Counted from the first letter of the stretch, positions 47,230-58,716 are shown. The stretch: 64,000 nt of DNA from Macrothele yani (GCA_039090855.1 CM076991.1:106156021-106220020), one strand, 5' to 3'. Made by a program: numbers and translations. The notes: generated by a model from the letters alone, not told the origin.

Positions 47230-50200
47230 ATGTCTGTTAGGTACTGGACGATGTGAGCTGCAGCGACCATCTAGCTATAACCTTCACGATAGGGTTTGAG
47301 AAAAGTGGGAAAAAACCCAGGTCCAGGTTCGACGCCCGGAACCTCAAGTGGTCGGAACTCCAAGGCCGACTATCAGATCTGCTAAAAGAACGAAGAGCAG
47401 CAGATCTTGATGAGGTAGAAGATCTCAATCAACACCTTGGTAATCTTACCAAAGAGATAGTAGAGACCTGTGAAGGTTGCAGGAAAGCAGGAGGAAGGGC
47501 AAGACCCCTGCTCCCCTGGTGGTCGGAAAATCTGAGTCTTCTGCGAGGGAAGGCCAGACGCAGCAGACGTAGAATGCAACGTGAGAGATTTGACCCAGAC
47601 AGGAGGGAGCGCCTGAAAAGGAATATAATCTCCACAATGCAATGTATCGCAAAGCAATGATAACATCGAAGAGAGAGCACTGGAGACAGTTGTGTGAGAC
47701 CACCCCTGTCTGCAACCCCTTTGGGGTACCGTACAAGGTGGCGAAGGGCTCGATCACCGGCCCACTGTTACTGGCTTCCGTCAGAACAGAGAGTGGCACC
47801 AACACCGCCACCCTGGAAGACACAGTGGAGGTACTCTTAAACCACCACTTCCCTTCCGATGAGGAGACGGGAGACTCCCCGGATCAAACATCGATCAGAC
47901 AGCACTGCAGAGAACCGCCAGACACGGTTGACGACCCGCCCTTCACGGAGGCGGAGATAGGTGCTGCAATCAATAGCCTGAACAAAGGCAAGGCGCCAGG
48001 CATAGATGGGTTGGACCTCTCGATCATCAGAGAGGTGTTTCTATCCAACCCTGGGTACTTCGTTGCCCTGTTTAATAAATGCCTGGAAAGAGGTTGTTTC
48101 CCATCAATGTGGAAAACTGCGCTGCTTGTCCTCTTCAGCAAAGAAAACAAGAGCCGAGCAGATCCCGCAGCTTATAGGCCGATTTGCCTGTTGACAGCGT
48201 GGAGTAAGGTGCTGGAAAAGGTCCTCGTGACCCGAGCAACCCACTACCCTAGTCGGCCTAGGTAAGCTCTCCAGCCGCCAATTCGGTTTCACACCGGAGA
48301 AGTGTACCAGCCAAGCGCTGGTCAGCCTTACTCAGCAGGTAAAGCAAAATCGTGTTCAGGGAAAGCACACCTGTCTCGTTTCTTTGGATGTGCGGGCGCT
48401 TTCAACAATGTCTGGTGGCCACTGGTCCTGGACCGTCTGAAAAGACTTGGCATCCCCAGGAATCTGTTCCTGTTAATAAGCGATTTTCTTTCGCATAGAA
48501 GAGTAGAGTTCGAGGTCGGAGACAAGACCTTTAGCAGGGAATACACCAAGGGGTGTCCGCAGGGCTCTTGCTCGGGGCCCCTGTGGTGGAATGTGGTTGC
48601 AGATACAGCACTTGCGCTTCCTCTGGAAGACGGGGTGCAGCTGCAAGCCTACGCAGATGACCTGATGCTAATAGTGTCAGCATCTGGTAGGCACGTGATT
48701 GAGCGGAAGGTACACACCGCTCTCTCACAGCTAAATAGTTGGAGCAAGGAGTGTAAGCTCTGCTTCGCTCCCGAAAAGACGACACTAATGCTAATAGCAA
48801 AGAAGGGGGAACTGGTCACTCCACCAAAGTGTCGCTTCAATGGGCATACTATTAAAGCGGTGAGAGAGATGCGGTACCTAGGGGTCATCCTTGACACCAG
48901 ATTGTCAGGGCTACCGCATCTTCGCTTCTTGAAGGACAGATGCACCAGCATTCTAAATAAGATCAACGGAATGCGGCTACCTGGGACAGCCAAAAAGGTG
49001 CTCTATAAGCGAGGGGTGGAGCGCATATTAACATATGCGTGTCCCGCCTGGTGGTCAGATACGGTCAGGATGAGAAATGGTATTAACCAAATTCAGCGCA
49101 GGGCGCTATTGGGCATGACCAGGTGCTTCCGAACGACCTCCACAGCAGCGCTTCAAGTGCTGGCTGGGTGCGAACCGGCGGACCTGGTCGTAGCGAGGGA
49201 AGCAGCAATGCAGACCCTACGCTACGGGGAAGATGTTTTCTTCCTGGGACACCACTATCGGTCGTCCGAGGTGGAACTGCTGAGAATGGACTGGACTTGC
49301 CATCCAGCCAATGAGCTTTGTCTGAGTTGGGATAAAGCCCTCCCCACAGGGCAGGGGAAGGAACTGTACACGGACGGTTCTAAAATAAGAAGTAGTGTCG
49401 GCGCAGGTTTCTGCGTGATCTCGGATGGCAACGAGATGCACGCGAAACGAATGAAACTCTCGTCTAATTCCTCTGTGTTTCAAGCAGAGTTATTGGCGAT
49501 CAGAGAAGCACTGCGTTGGGTGCTTGCTATGAACGGAGAAGGGGCATATAGCATACACTCTGACAGCCAAGCGGCCCTGAAAGCGCTTGGTCAATTCGGG
49601 AGTAAGACTCCCCTGGTCAGAGAGATAAAAGTGCTATATAAATCAATGGAGAGAAGGAGGGTCACCTTCCACTGGATCCGAAGTCATGTCGGTACGGTTG
49701 GAAATGAACGGGCAGACCAGCTAGCGAAGGAAGCTACTGGTAAAGAGGAGATAGATTTTCAGATGCGAACGCCGCTGCAAAGTGTGCGGACGCAACTGAA
49801 ATCAGCCACATTGGTGGAGTGGCAGCAGAGATGGGATGAAGGGGATACGGGTAGAAGGACATACCGTATCTTCCCCCGAATCTCGTTAAGGCGCATTGAG
49901 AGTAATGGCTTCCTTAACCAAGTACTAACCGGGCACGGAGTGTCGCCGGAGTACTTCCGCAGATTTGCGGTTAGGGAGCGAGTGTGCATGTGTGGTGCCC
50001 AGACTGCAGATGTCGCACACATGATTCTAGAATGTGCTTCTCTGGCAGGGAAGAGAGCAATGTTACTGCCAGAATTGGCGAAGACGAGGGACCTCTCGAT
50101 CCTGCTCGCATACCCAAGAGCGAGACAGGGGCTCATCGAGATGGTCAAGTACCTCAAAGAGGAACAGGCGGTCTACCTAATAGAGGGGTGACCGAAGAAG

Positions 50201-50445
50201 AACGAAGAAGGAAGAAGAAAGAAGAAAAGAAGAGGAGTGAAGAACCGAAGAAGGGAAACAGATGACTCGAGCCCAGAGTCGTCACCACAGAACCTACCCT
50301 AGTCCTGTGGTAATGTAAATACTGTAAATATTTCAATGTGAGAGGGCCCATTGAGCAAAGGACTTGTTTCCTAAGCGAAGATGGGTTCCTCAGTGTAAAT
50401 AACCATGTATGTAACCTGTTGTTTGAATAAAGGGCAGATGCCCCA
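47230..50445 (+). mobile_element. I/R1-type LINE, 5'-truncated, with RNase H
   Basis: It begins inside the last block of the endonuclease (DDVSCSDHLAITF) and runs through RT, RNase H and a CCHC end to a 3' UTR with GAATAAAGG at about 50427. The GC-richer, coding-like base composition differs from its surroundings. The 3' UTR starts with a purine-rich GAAGAA tract. No TSD could be fixed. Confidence 0.85.
47238..50191 (+). pseudogene. LINE ORF2: endonuclease end, RT, RNase H, zinc knuckle
   Basis: The segments are in different frames. 47253-47660 holds the endonuclease end and linker, and 47642-48262 the RT fingers (LNKGKAPGIDGLD, YRPICLLTAWSKVLEK). 48302-50191 has GCPQGSCSGPLWWN (motif B) and YADDLML (catalytic). 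RNase H follows with YTDGSK, FQAELLAIREAL, HSDSQAALKAL and GNERADQLAKEAT, which keep the D-E-D-D set. The C-terminal CMCGAQTADVAHMILEC is a zinc knuckle. Shifts lie near 47650, 48255 and 48389, the last one within motif A (a G is missing between LDVR and GAFNN). The reading frame after 48390 is intact, so the copy is fairly young. Confidence 0.88.
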
Positions 50446-50818
50446 AACAGTTCGCGCCAGCAATTGTTCTCCCAGTCAGGGGCAGAGAGAAAAAATTTCT
50501 AGCCCCTGCCCAAATGGCACGCACACCCGGGTCATAAAGGAGAGGTGGGAAGTGCCGGCAACGGGGGTAGCAGCGCACTGCAGGTCCACAGACCGATCCT
50601 GTCCGGATGGAGAAGTGTCGGATCCAGGCAGGATTACTCGCAACGCCGTCACCAAAAAACTATCGAGAGAGTTCTCCTTACCCTGTGGAGTCCGCATTTG
50701 GACGGTACAGGATAATGGTCGACAGCTAGTCGTTACATTAAATATTGAAGGCTCGGGCCCCTGGTCCATTTTCCCAACTTAGAAATGAGTAAAGGCCCGA
50801 CCCGGCACGGGCCCTCTA

Positions 50819-51740
50819 TTCTCTTGTGTAAGTGCCGAAATAGTCAGGTTCTTTGCTTTTGCGAAATTTCTGTATAAGTACGGTAAAACTCTAAACGGAT
50901 TTTTCTGAAATAAACAGAATTACTGACTACGGAAAACCTGTAAAAATACGGAAGTTGAAAAAAAAACGAACTTTTAAAAACCAAAATTTCGTTTAAAGAC
51001 GGACATCTACCCGCAACTGTGCTGTATGCATTTTTAGGAATTCCGTGAATTCATACGAGCTATGTTTTCCTGTGTATTTTTTGTTTAATTCGATGAACCT
51101 GAACGAATAAAACCCTCCCACAAGGGCGTTTCGACTCAAAAGCTTCCTTCGCGAGGAATCAAACTTACGAGGACACTTTCCTTTCGTAACCAATTTGAAG
51201 TTCAGCTGCGTTCGATAATTAATCGTAGACACAGGTCATCATTAAGCATATGTATTCCACATATGTATCGAATGACAGTCACACGTGCTATTACTACCTG
51301 TAATTAATCTAATCGGATGTATCATTTGAGAAGGTTAATTACACAGTCCGTTGTGACGAAAAAGTAATTTATCACGGATCTGATGGTGACACTCTTTGAG
51401 CAAACGGGACCTACAGCAAAGCAGAGATAATAAATACTCAAACATTCCAAGTCTCACGAACGCATTCTTCAACGACAAGTGGACAAAAACTGAACCGTAA
51501 TGTCGCGCGGCCATTTCTGTGGGCCCATACTCCAGCTTTTGCAAGGTCGAATAATTAAAAGTTTCTAAAGAAATAATATCTTATCTCAAACATTTGCTTC
51601 CTTCCTATATTCTCCCTACAACACACTGCAGAAACTCCACTACATGCATGGAAATATTACTGAAAATTGTTATCTCCAATGAGCGGAGCATTCACCAATA
51701 TTTAAGTCCCAATTATTTGAAAAAACTGCTGCATGAAGTA
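50819..51740. other. Unassigned 0.9 kb
   Basis: No gene or repeat recognised between the hAT end and the minisatellite. Confidence 0.4.
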
Positions 51741-51749
51741 ACATATGGA

Positions 51750-51906
51750 AAAACTTTTCCTATTTCCATAAAGTTATTTCATAAAACTTTTCCTATTTCC
51801 ATAAAGTTATTTCATAAAACTTTTCCTATTTCCATAAAGTTATTTCATAAAACTTTTCCTATTTCCATAAAGTCATTTCATAAAACTTTTCCTATTTCCA
51901 TAAAAG
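51750..51906. repeat. 33-bp minisatellite, about 5 copies
   Basis: AAAACTTTTCCTATTTCCAT plus AAAGTTATTTCAT is repeated head to tail. Only the last copies differ by single bases. Confidence 0.95.
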
Positions 51907-52047
51907 TTATTTGCTACCAATTATTTTTATTGACACATTATAAGGTTATCTTTGTTGAGGGGAGGGAGCAGCGGCGTAACCACGTTTGAAAACATGGGGG
52001 AGGGTTCGATCACACATACACACATTATATGTATATATATCCATACA

Positions 52048-52540
52048 CTATATTGACAAAAGTCACCCGACACCCCTTCAAAAGCAAATGAACAGACCCG
52101 ATGCGTTGTTAAGATGCGCGGTACAGCTGCAAACCGGTACAAAAACAAGCCTGCAGCTGACCACGATCATATCGCACTGTGAGTTTGAGTGAAAATATCG
52201 CGGCGGAAAGAGAACTGATTTTGAGAAAGGAAAGATTGTTGGGTGTTATATTAGTAGGTTGTCCATAAGAGAAACCGAGAAACGTTTAAACATACCCAAG
52301 TCAACTGTTTTTGATGTACTGAATAGGTGGAAAATACATGGCGTGCCTGAAGCAGCAAAACGAACTAGCAGACCAAAGAAAATCAGTGATAGAGGATGTC
52401 GAAGCCTTAAGAGAGTCGTTACAGCTAATCGACGGAATACTTACTGCACAAGGCTTCAGTGTACAGGTGAGTAAAAATGCTGGAACCTAGGTATGTACAC
52501 GTACCATTCGCAGAGAACTTCATTCCACGGGTTACCGTGA
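52048..52540 (+). mobile_element. Tc1-like element, 5' part only
   Basis: The terminal sequence TATTGACAAAAGTCACCCGA is followed by a transposase N-terminus: SIRETEKRLNIPKSTVFDVL (HTH), SRPKKISDRGCRSLKRVV and, after a shift near 52468, TRTIRRELHSTGYRE. It stops where the RTE tail begins at 52541, and its 3' part was not seen beyond 54010. Confidence 0.8.
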
Positions 52541-54010
52541 GAAGCATGGAGAGATGCATAATTGGTGTAACCAGAGATAAGAAGAGGAACTCATGGATAA
52601 GGAAAATGACAAAAGTGGAAGACATCCTGATCACAGTAAAATTCCTGAAATGTTAATGGGCTGGACATGCTGCCAGAAAAACGGACCACCGACGGGCAAC
52701 CGAAATTCCAGATTGAATCCCAAGGGACAGGAAAAGACCCAGAAGAATACCATATGGGAGATGTGTAGATTAAATTCGAAAGCATGCAGGTTTCAAAATC
52801 GCTTTATTATAATTTATCATAAGAAAACATAAGAGGGAGACGTACAGTATTGGGCATCTCACTGGGAAATAATACAAAACTGTTAAAACATGATGGTATG
52901 TACACTGCAATGGCAATGGGGATGAATAACAAATTCTGCAAGCAAAGCTTATTGAATAAAAATTGCAGAAGTGACAGAGAGAAACACATCGTGTCACACG
53001 ACATTGGCTGGGCATGATTTACAGGATAACACAGGCGAAACAATAGTACACAATTAGAAAAAGAACAGCACAAACACCGCCGTGAAGGTAAAACATTACA
53101 TACATGAGATAAAAACACAGCGTGCACAATTGTGCAAGTTATTTAACGAGGGCACCAAAGCAACATAATACAGGCGGGGTGAAAGTAAGTAATGTACACG
53201 AGTAAGCATGAAAATACACTGAGATGGCATTAGCATTCACAATTCAACGGTAGCGTGGATTGCACGAGTCGTAGAGTGGAGGAGGGGCACCAGGGTGCCA
53301 CGGAACTCAGCAAAGGAGGTGTAGAATGTCCTAAGGTACTGATAGGTGTAGCAGTCCAGAAACAACCGCAAACCATGGAGCGGCCGGCGCCCAGGTAGCA
53401 TAGAAGGTATCTTCTCGACGACTGGAAGAAGCCGACTGGTACTCCAGGCGGAGTCGAGAAAGCAATCGATCTTGAAAATGGCACAAAAGTGCTGCGCTGG
53501 CCTGGTGTAAAGAGACCGGCGAGGAAACGCTGCGGAGTTGTTGAAGGTATACGTAAATAACGTGTTTAACCAGCACGAAAAGATAGGCACATACTGACGG
53601 AAGAGGCGTAGGTGGATGAGCCCGCAGAAGAAGATGTCTGTAGGCAGTGAACGGAAGATCTTGAGAACAAGAGCGACTGGCAATCCGGAAAGCCTGGTGG
53701 AGGAGAGGCATCAGGATGGGACAGTAAAGGTAGACGTGAGAAACGTCTGCCTCCTGTGCGCAGAAGGAGCAGAGAGGGGAGGAGAGAAGAGACATGCGAA
53801 AGAGAAAATACGGAACAGGGAGGCGATTATGCAAAAAGAGCCAGTGGGTATTAATTTCAAGAGGGGCAGATAAGGGTGAGCGGGCAGCGGCCCAGACAAG
53901 AGGAAGAGAAGCATCAGGAGTGACGTGGAGGAGACTGGCGCAAGATAGACCGTTGAGAAAGAAACTTTGTGAGAAGTTCATCCAGCAGTGCATTGATAAT
54001 GGTTGAAGAT
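52541..54010 (+). mobile_element. RTE-type LINE tail, copy 3, split by another insertion
   Basis: The first part (52541-52800) is homologous to copies 1 and 2 (RSMERCIIGVTRDKKRNSWI and the following sequence). The second part (about 53907-54010) resumes with GACGTGGAGGAGACTGGC and ends at GGTTGAAGATGGTGAC. The break lies inside the segment that in the other copies reads KYAGxTWRRLAQDRP. It is interrupted by 52801-53906. Confidence 0.85.
52801..53906 (-). mobile_element. 5'-truncated LINE (3' end) inserted in the RTE tail
   Basis: On the minus strand it ends AATAAAGCGATTTTGAAA, so there is a poly-A signal at 52803-52808. It is flanked by AAGCATGCAGG (52790-52800) and AAGCATCAGG (about 53909-53918), an imperfect TSD. 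The open stretch about 53850-53700 reads HWLFLHNRLPVPYFLFRM and LCSFCAQEADVSHVYLYC, the CCHC module found at the C-terminus of LINE ORF2 proteins. The family is not determined. Confidence 0.75.
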
Positions 54011-54740
54011 GGTGACATATACATATATCGCTTTAAGTTCGTACTCAATCCTCCTCAACGGATGGGGGGGGGGGGGGTCCGGACCCCAGGAGCTCCCTGA
54101 CTACTCCTATGATCTTACTTGAATATATCAATTTTAATTTTTGGTAATCTATGGCTGACTTTAACTGATAGAAACATCTTATTATATAAGTTCTAATTAC
54201 TATATATAAATTCGTACCAAAAGATAATTTGGTTTCCTCTGTAGATATCAGGATATGTTGAGCATACCCTAGTTTCTTGTGGGCATGCTTACGCAACTGA
54301 GCATGCCCGTAGTTGGCGCCTGTGTTAAGAGTACACACTACGATGAGGTAAGCTACAATCATGGGCGCCCATATGAACGGAAGGGGGGGGGCACTGGCCT
54401 CATCTGGAGAGCTGACTATACCATTTCAGTGCTTGGAAGGCAGGAGCAGCTCTAAGGGCGGGTTTCATCCCACCCAACTTTTCTTTTAGCCCACCCTTTA
54501 ACCTCCCCCTAAAATATTTTAGCAGTTGGAATATATGATCGGTGCAACTATCTAAAATTCCCGGGAACTTGGAGAAAGTTATGTGAATTTCTCGAAGCCA
54601 CTGAAATTTTGTTATATAAAATGAATTCTTTGTTAAATTTAGTATTTGTACTTATATGAAATGGAGGGAGTCCTCTGAACGAATTTCTGATAGAGAAGTA
54701 GAAACACATCATTTTTGTAATTATTGTTTTAAACAATGAG

Positions 54741-54744
<4 letters not shown>

Positions 54745-54806
<62 letters not shown>
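54745..54806. repeat. (GA)n microsatellite
   Basis: A pure GA tract of about 60 bp. Confidence 0.98.
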
Positions 54807-54809
<3 letters not shown>

Positions 54810-54949
54810 CTTGTCAGATTACAAACTAAAATTCATAAACTGCCTCACGGAAAAAAAAAAAACGAAAGAAAATAAAACAAGTTAGTAAAATCATGCAATG
54901 CATTGATTATAATACGCTTTCCAACATACCAGAAATCTTTACTCAAGTT

Positions 54950-55530
54950 ATGAGGATAATGGCTGTGGAATAAATCTCGGTCCTGTGCCCTGACCTTTGA
55001 TCCCATTTCGATGATATTCAACAGAACCGGTTCAGTATACCTCCAAAATAACATGATAAAGTTTTGTCGCAATGGAAGCATTTTTACGTAAGTTATTATG
55101 CATAAGAGCTATGGATTAGATCCCTCTCCTGTGTCCTAACCTCTGACCCCATTTCGCCCATTTTCAATAGGATTCGTCCCCAGCCAGGCCCCTTACAACA
55201 TACTAAAATTTAATCCAAATCGAAGAACTTTTTACGTAAGTTATGACGCATAATGGCGATGAAAATTATTGCGCTCCTATGTCCTGACCTTTGACCCCAT
55301 TTCGCCCATTTTCATTATGGTTTGTCCCCAGGTGGCCCCTTACCACATACTAAAATTTAATCGAAATCGAACCTTTTTTACGTTAGTTATGACACATAAG
55401 AGCAGTGGAATGGATCCCGCTCCTATGTCCTGACCTTTGACCCAATTTCATTCACTTTCAATTGGGCTCCTTCCCAGGTGTTCCCCTTACACATATTAAA
55501 AGTTCACCGAAATCGAACGATTTTTACGTG
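54950..55530. repeat. Imperfect tandem repeat of about 140-150 bp, left block
   Basis: About four units, each with CCTATGTCCTGACCTTTGAC, CCCATTTCGCCCATTTTCA, TACTAAAATTTAATC and TTTTTACGTAAGTTATGA. The same unit resumes at 56350-56660. Confidence 0.85.
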
Positions 55531-55715
55531 AGTTATCGTGCGGACGGGTATACGCACACAACGCGTGACGTAATGAGATAGACGGCGTGACCGCGCCAAC
55601 ATCTCAAACTCGAGATTGTGACGTCATAAGATTTCTAAGCATGGGCAACATTAATGGGACGACGCCCTGGCACTAAAAACTTGGTGCTTCGGGGTGGTTA
55701 TTTAACGCACTAAAC

Positions 55716-55895
55716 TATAACGAAGTAAATTTCTCCGTCATTTTTATCCGCGCCAGGATTCGAACCCGGGTCCCCTCATTCCGGAATAAGTTGCTCTACC
55801 AATTGAGCTACGCGGACATTTTATTCTGATTCCTATCTGCCTTTATGTCGTGTGCGTCCTTCTGGCAGGTACGTCACATCTCCTGGTACGTTACA
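55716..55895 (-). repeat. TRIM copy A, LTR (3' on minus strand)
   Basis: This is a 180-bp LTR. It contains AATAAA (minus strand, near 55818) followed by a whole tRNA-like sequence. Confidence 0.9.
55746..55817 (-). tRNA. tRNA-like sequence in a TRIM LTR
   Basis: The minus strand has GTCCGCG (acceptor), TAGCTCAATTGGTAGAGC (D arm/A box), an anticodon region around TTCCGGA, and CCGGGTTCGAATCCTGG (T arm/B box), closing with CGCGGAT. The acceptor, D and T stems pair. The anticodon stem pairs best as CTTAT/ATGAG with a 6-nt loop, so it is probably not a working tRNA and I assign no isotype. Confidence 0.55.
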
Positions 55896-56037
55896 TCATC
55901 TCCCCCTTATTTTTTATTTTTTTTCGAAGTGCTGGAGAAAGGATTCTCTTATTTTTCCTATCTCGCGGTGTGGAAATAACATCACACCAATGCGAGATTT
56001 TTGAACTGTCGGGTCATCCGGATAGTTCGGGCGCCAT

Positions 56038-56217
56038 TATAACGAAGTAAATTTCTCCGTCATTTTTATCCGCGCCGGGGCTCGAACCCGGATCCCCTCA
56101 TTCCGGAATAAGTCACTCTACCAATTGAGCTACGCGGACATTTTATTCTGATTCCTATCTGCCTTTATGTCGTGTGCGTCCTTCTGGCAGGTACGTCACA
56201 TCTCCTGGTACGTTACA
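56038..56217 (-). repeat. TRIM copy A, LTR (5' on minus strand)
   Basis: It has the same length as its partner and differs by only a few bases, such as GGGGCTCGAA in place of AGGATTCGAA. Confidence 0.9.
56068..56139 (-). tRNA. tRNA-like sequence in a TRIM LTR
   Basis: This is the second copy within TRIM A. The T arm has changed (CCGGGTTCGAGCCCCGG), which keeps its pairing, while the D arm has GAGT in place of GAGC. Confidence 0.55.
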
Positions 56218-56349
56218 AAACGAATTTCCTAAAGTCGAGATCAAGCTAAATCGATTTCTAGTACCAAAAACAGGTAGGTTAACGACTTTCATCAAAATCC
56301 TTTGAGCCGTTTCAAAATAAAATTTACATACATACAAGAATTGCTCCTT

Positions 56350-56700
56350 TAATAGTATGGTATAAGGGCGATGGAATGGATTCCGATCCTATGTCCTGAC
56401 CTTTGACCCCACTTTTTTAATTTTCAATAGAGTTCATTTCCAGGTGGTCCCCTACAATATACTAAAATTTCTTCGACATCGAACCGTATTTACGCAGTTA
56501 TGACACATAAGGGCAATCAATGGAATGGATCCCGCTCCTATGCCGTGACCTTTGACCCCATTCGTCCATTTTCTATAGGGTTCGTCCCCAGGTGGTCCCC
56601 TACCACATACTAAAATTTCATCGAAATCGAACCGTTTTTACGCGAGTTATCGTGCCGTCAGACAGACAGACAGACGGACGGACGGACAAAGCTGGAGCAT
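56350..56700. repeat. Imperfect tandem repeat, right block
   Basis: Two more units of the 54950-55530 repeat, ending GAGTTATCGTGCCGTCAGAC followed by a run of CAGA/CGGA units (56656-56690). Confidence 0.85.
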
Positions 56701-56931
56701 ATACGCTTCTTCAATATACGGTTTGAAAGCGTAAAAAAACGACCTAGTAAGCTAAAATTGCGAAGAAATACTAACTCACTATAGAGTTTCATCCGTAGTT
56801 GCCATACTACGTACACACATTGAATAAATACTACGTATAGTACTGATTTTAATACTTTTTTTTTACTAGGGATAGTACTAGTTATCAGCGTCGGGTAAAA
56901 TGCACATGAGTGGAATTCATTTTGCCAAACT

Positions 56932-57224
56932 ATGGCCGCGGGTGGCCTAGTGGTCAGCGTTCGTGACTGCTAATATAGGGATGACCTCAGGTTCGATCCT
57001 GGGCATGTACGAACGTTGGAACCACTAAATAACCGCCGTGCCCCGGGTACTGGCCCCCGGTAATAAATATGGGCGTCCTCCTCCCCCTTTCTACCTCGCT
57101 TCCGTGTCACTTTCCTATCAGGCACTCTAGCCCAAATCTCCTAGCTTCCTATTTCTAAGGGTTGTTTAAGACCTGGGGTCAGACACTCCCTTCCTAAAAA
57201 TCCTATACATATGACCTATGATCT
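56932..57224 (+). mobile_element. tRNA-derived SINE, copy 3
   Basis: It is flanked by the exact 12-bp TSD TTTTGCCAAACT (56920-56931 and 57225-57236). The head has GGGTGGCCTAGTGGTCAGCG (A box) and AGGTTCGATCCTGGG (B box). The body matches copies 1 and 2 and the tail ends CCTATACATATGACCTATGATC-like sequence without a long poly-A. Confidence 0.92.
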
Positions 57225-57239
57225 TTTTGCCAAACTTTT

Positions 57240-58390
57240 TGCCAAACACTTCAGAATTTGTGCTCCTCCACATCCCATCATGCTCAGCTCCCCTAATAAC
57301 CCACCTAGTTTTGAGCGGCAGGTGTCTCCACTGTTGGGAGGTTCTACAAAGCTTTTCGCGATAACTCTAATTCTACTTACAAATTTTTTTGTTGAACTTT
57401 TTTTTTTTTTATTACATACAACACATCCAAAAGTAAAAAAAAGAGATTGGAAATTTACAGTAGAAAACGTGCAAATTCTGAGTACAAAGTAGTAGCATTG
57501 AATTTTTGTATTAAAGGTTAAAGCGCTTTCACTATTGGACAAAGATCTAAAATTTCTAATTTCTTCCAGAATTTCGTCGTGAGGGTATTTTTTTCTTCTT
57601 GATGACCGGTGATAGCTGGAGTTTCGTGGTGCATAGGACACAAATGACCAAGAGGCAGCAACAAAAAAAAAAAAAAAAAAAAAAAAATCCTTGTTTTGTC
57701 CCAATAAGCTGTCGAATTTCATTTGTACATAAATTTTATATAGTTTTCTGAAATTTAATTTATGAGCTGTGTGTGTGGTAAAAACGGGCTATCCATAACA
57801 AGGTAGCACAGTGAAAATTTGCATATTGTGCTTGTGTATGTCAGTTGCAGTTACAATTTCTATTTGCCTCCTCCTGAAAACTAAGCTATGGGCGCTCACG
57901 GCTACCATGTAAACAGGACCATATAGCTACCGGGAGGGCGGTTGCCCACCCAGAATAGTCATTCCAGGGGTGTAAATTCATGCCCTGAGAGACGTAAAAA
58001 TTAGAAATTGTAACTAAAAAAAAAAAGGTAACATCCTTCAGTATTTTCTTTTTAAAGGCTTTATTTAGTCTCATACAATATTCCATGCAGCTAACCAGGG
58101 TACAGAGTAATGAGGTGTGAACATCTTATATGCATGAAGGGAATTTTCCAAAACAGTTAATGGAGAAATAGAAACAAGATGCTGGTATGTCTAACCTTCA
58201 TGGCCTAACCGAACGTTTCTTTGGGATGAAGAGCTAATTTATCATTTGTGCTTTTGTCGCAGAAAATTCAACCTTGAACGGAACTTTTCCAACCCCTAAT
58301 CCTAAAGCTTCTTCCAATTGTTACGTTCTCTATCCGATAATCATTCGTTCTCCATTTTTGCGAAGTGTTGTGTTGCCGGCGTTCGCATAC
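57240..58390. other. Unassigned 1.1 kb
   Basis: No gene recognised. Contains poly-A at 57662-57687. Confidence 0.4.
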
Positions 58391-58391
58391 A

Positions 58392-58571
58392 TATAACGAA
58401 GTAAATTTCTCCGTCATTTCTATCCGCGCCAGGATTCGAACCCGGGTCCCCTCATTCCGGAATAAGTTGCTCTACCAATTGAGCTACGCGGACGTTTTAT
58501 TCTGATTCCTATCTGCCTTTATGTCGTGTGCGTCCTTCTGACAGGTACGTCACATCTCCTGGTACGTTACA
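58392..58571 (-). repeat. TRIM copy B, LTR (3' on minus strand)
   Basis: 180 bp, with a few differences from its partner LTR (a TA insertion and one substitution seen). Confidence 0.9.
58422..58493 (-). tRNA. tRNA-like sequence in a TRIM LTR
   Basis: It appears identical in structure to the copy at 55746-55817. Confidence 0.55.
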
Positions 58572-58716
58572 TCATCTCCCCCGTATTTTTTTTTTTTTTT
58601 TTTTCGAAGTGCTGGAGAAGGGATTCTTTTATTTTTCCTATCTCGCGGTGTGGAAAGAACATCACACCAATGCGAGATTTTGAACGGTCGGGTCATCCGG
58701 ATAGTTCGGGCGCCAT

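Larger units (their letters stand above)
44813..50818. mobile_element. Probable hAT element enlarged by nested insertions
   Basis: The left end TAGAGGTCTGCACGGGCC and right end (minus strand) TAGAGGGCCCGTGCCGGG share TAGAGG, and both have GCCCGG-rich subterminal sequence. The flanks TTTTCTTG (44805-44812) and TTCTCTTG (50819-50826) match at 7 of 8 bases, as an aged 8-bp hAT TSD would. A mariner and a LINE fill most of the interior. No hAT transposase recognised. Confidence 0.5.
55716..56217 (-). mobile_element. TRIM retrotransposon with tRNA-bearing LTRs, copy A
   Basis: The 502-bp element has direct terminal repeats at 55716-55895 and 56038-56217 (180 bp each) around a 142-bp interior without coding capacity. 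It is flanked by AAAC on both sides (55712-55715, 56218-56221), a 4-bp TSD. On the minus strand the LTR starts TGTAACG and ends CGTTATA. One base after the 5' LTR is TGGCGCCCGAAC (56025-56036), the sequence complementary to the 3' end of tRNA-Lys. Just before the 3' LTR is the purine tract AAGGGGGAGATGA. These are the defining parts of a terminal-repeat retrotransposon in miniature. Confidence 0.9.

Noticed and set aside
51971..51990. CAGCGGCGTAACCACG as the end of another hAT element like the one at 36828
   Set aside because: It resembles that end, but no partner end or 8-bp duplication was found.
54010..54360. 3' half of the Tc1-like element beyond the RTE insertion
   Set aside because: I searched by eye for a Tc1 C-terminal block and the matching end and found neither.
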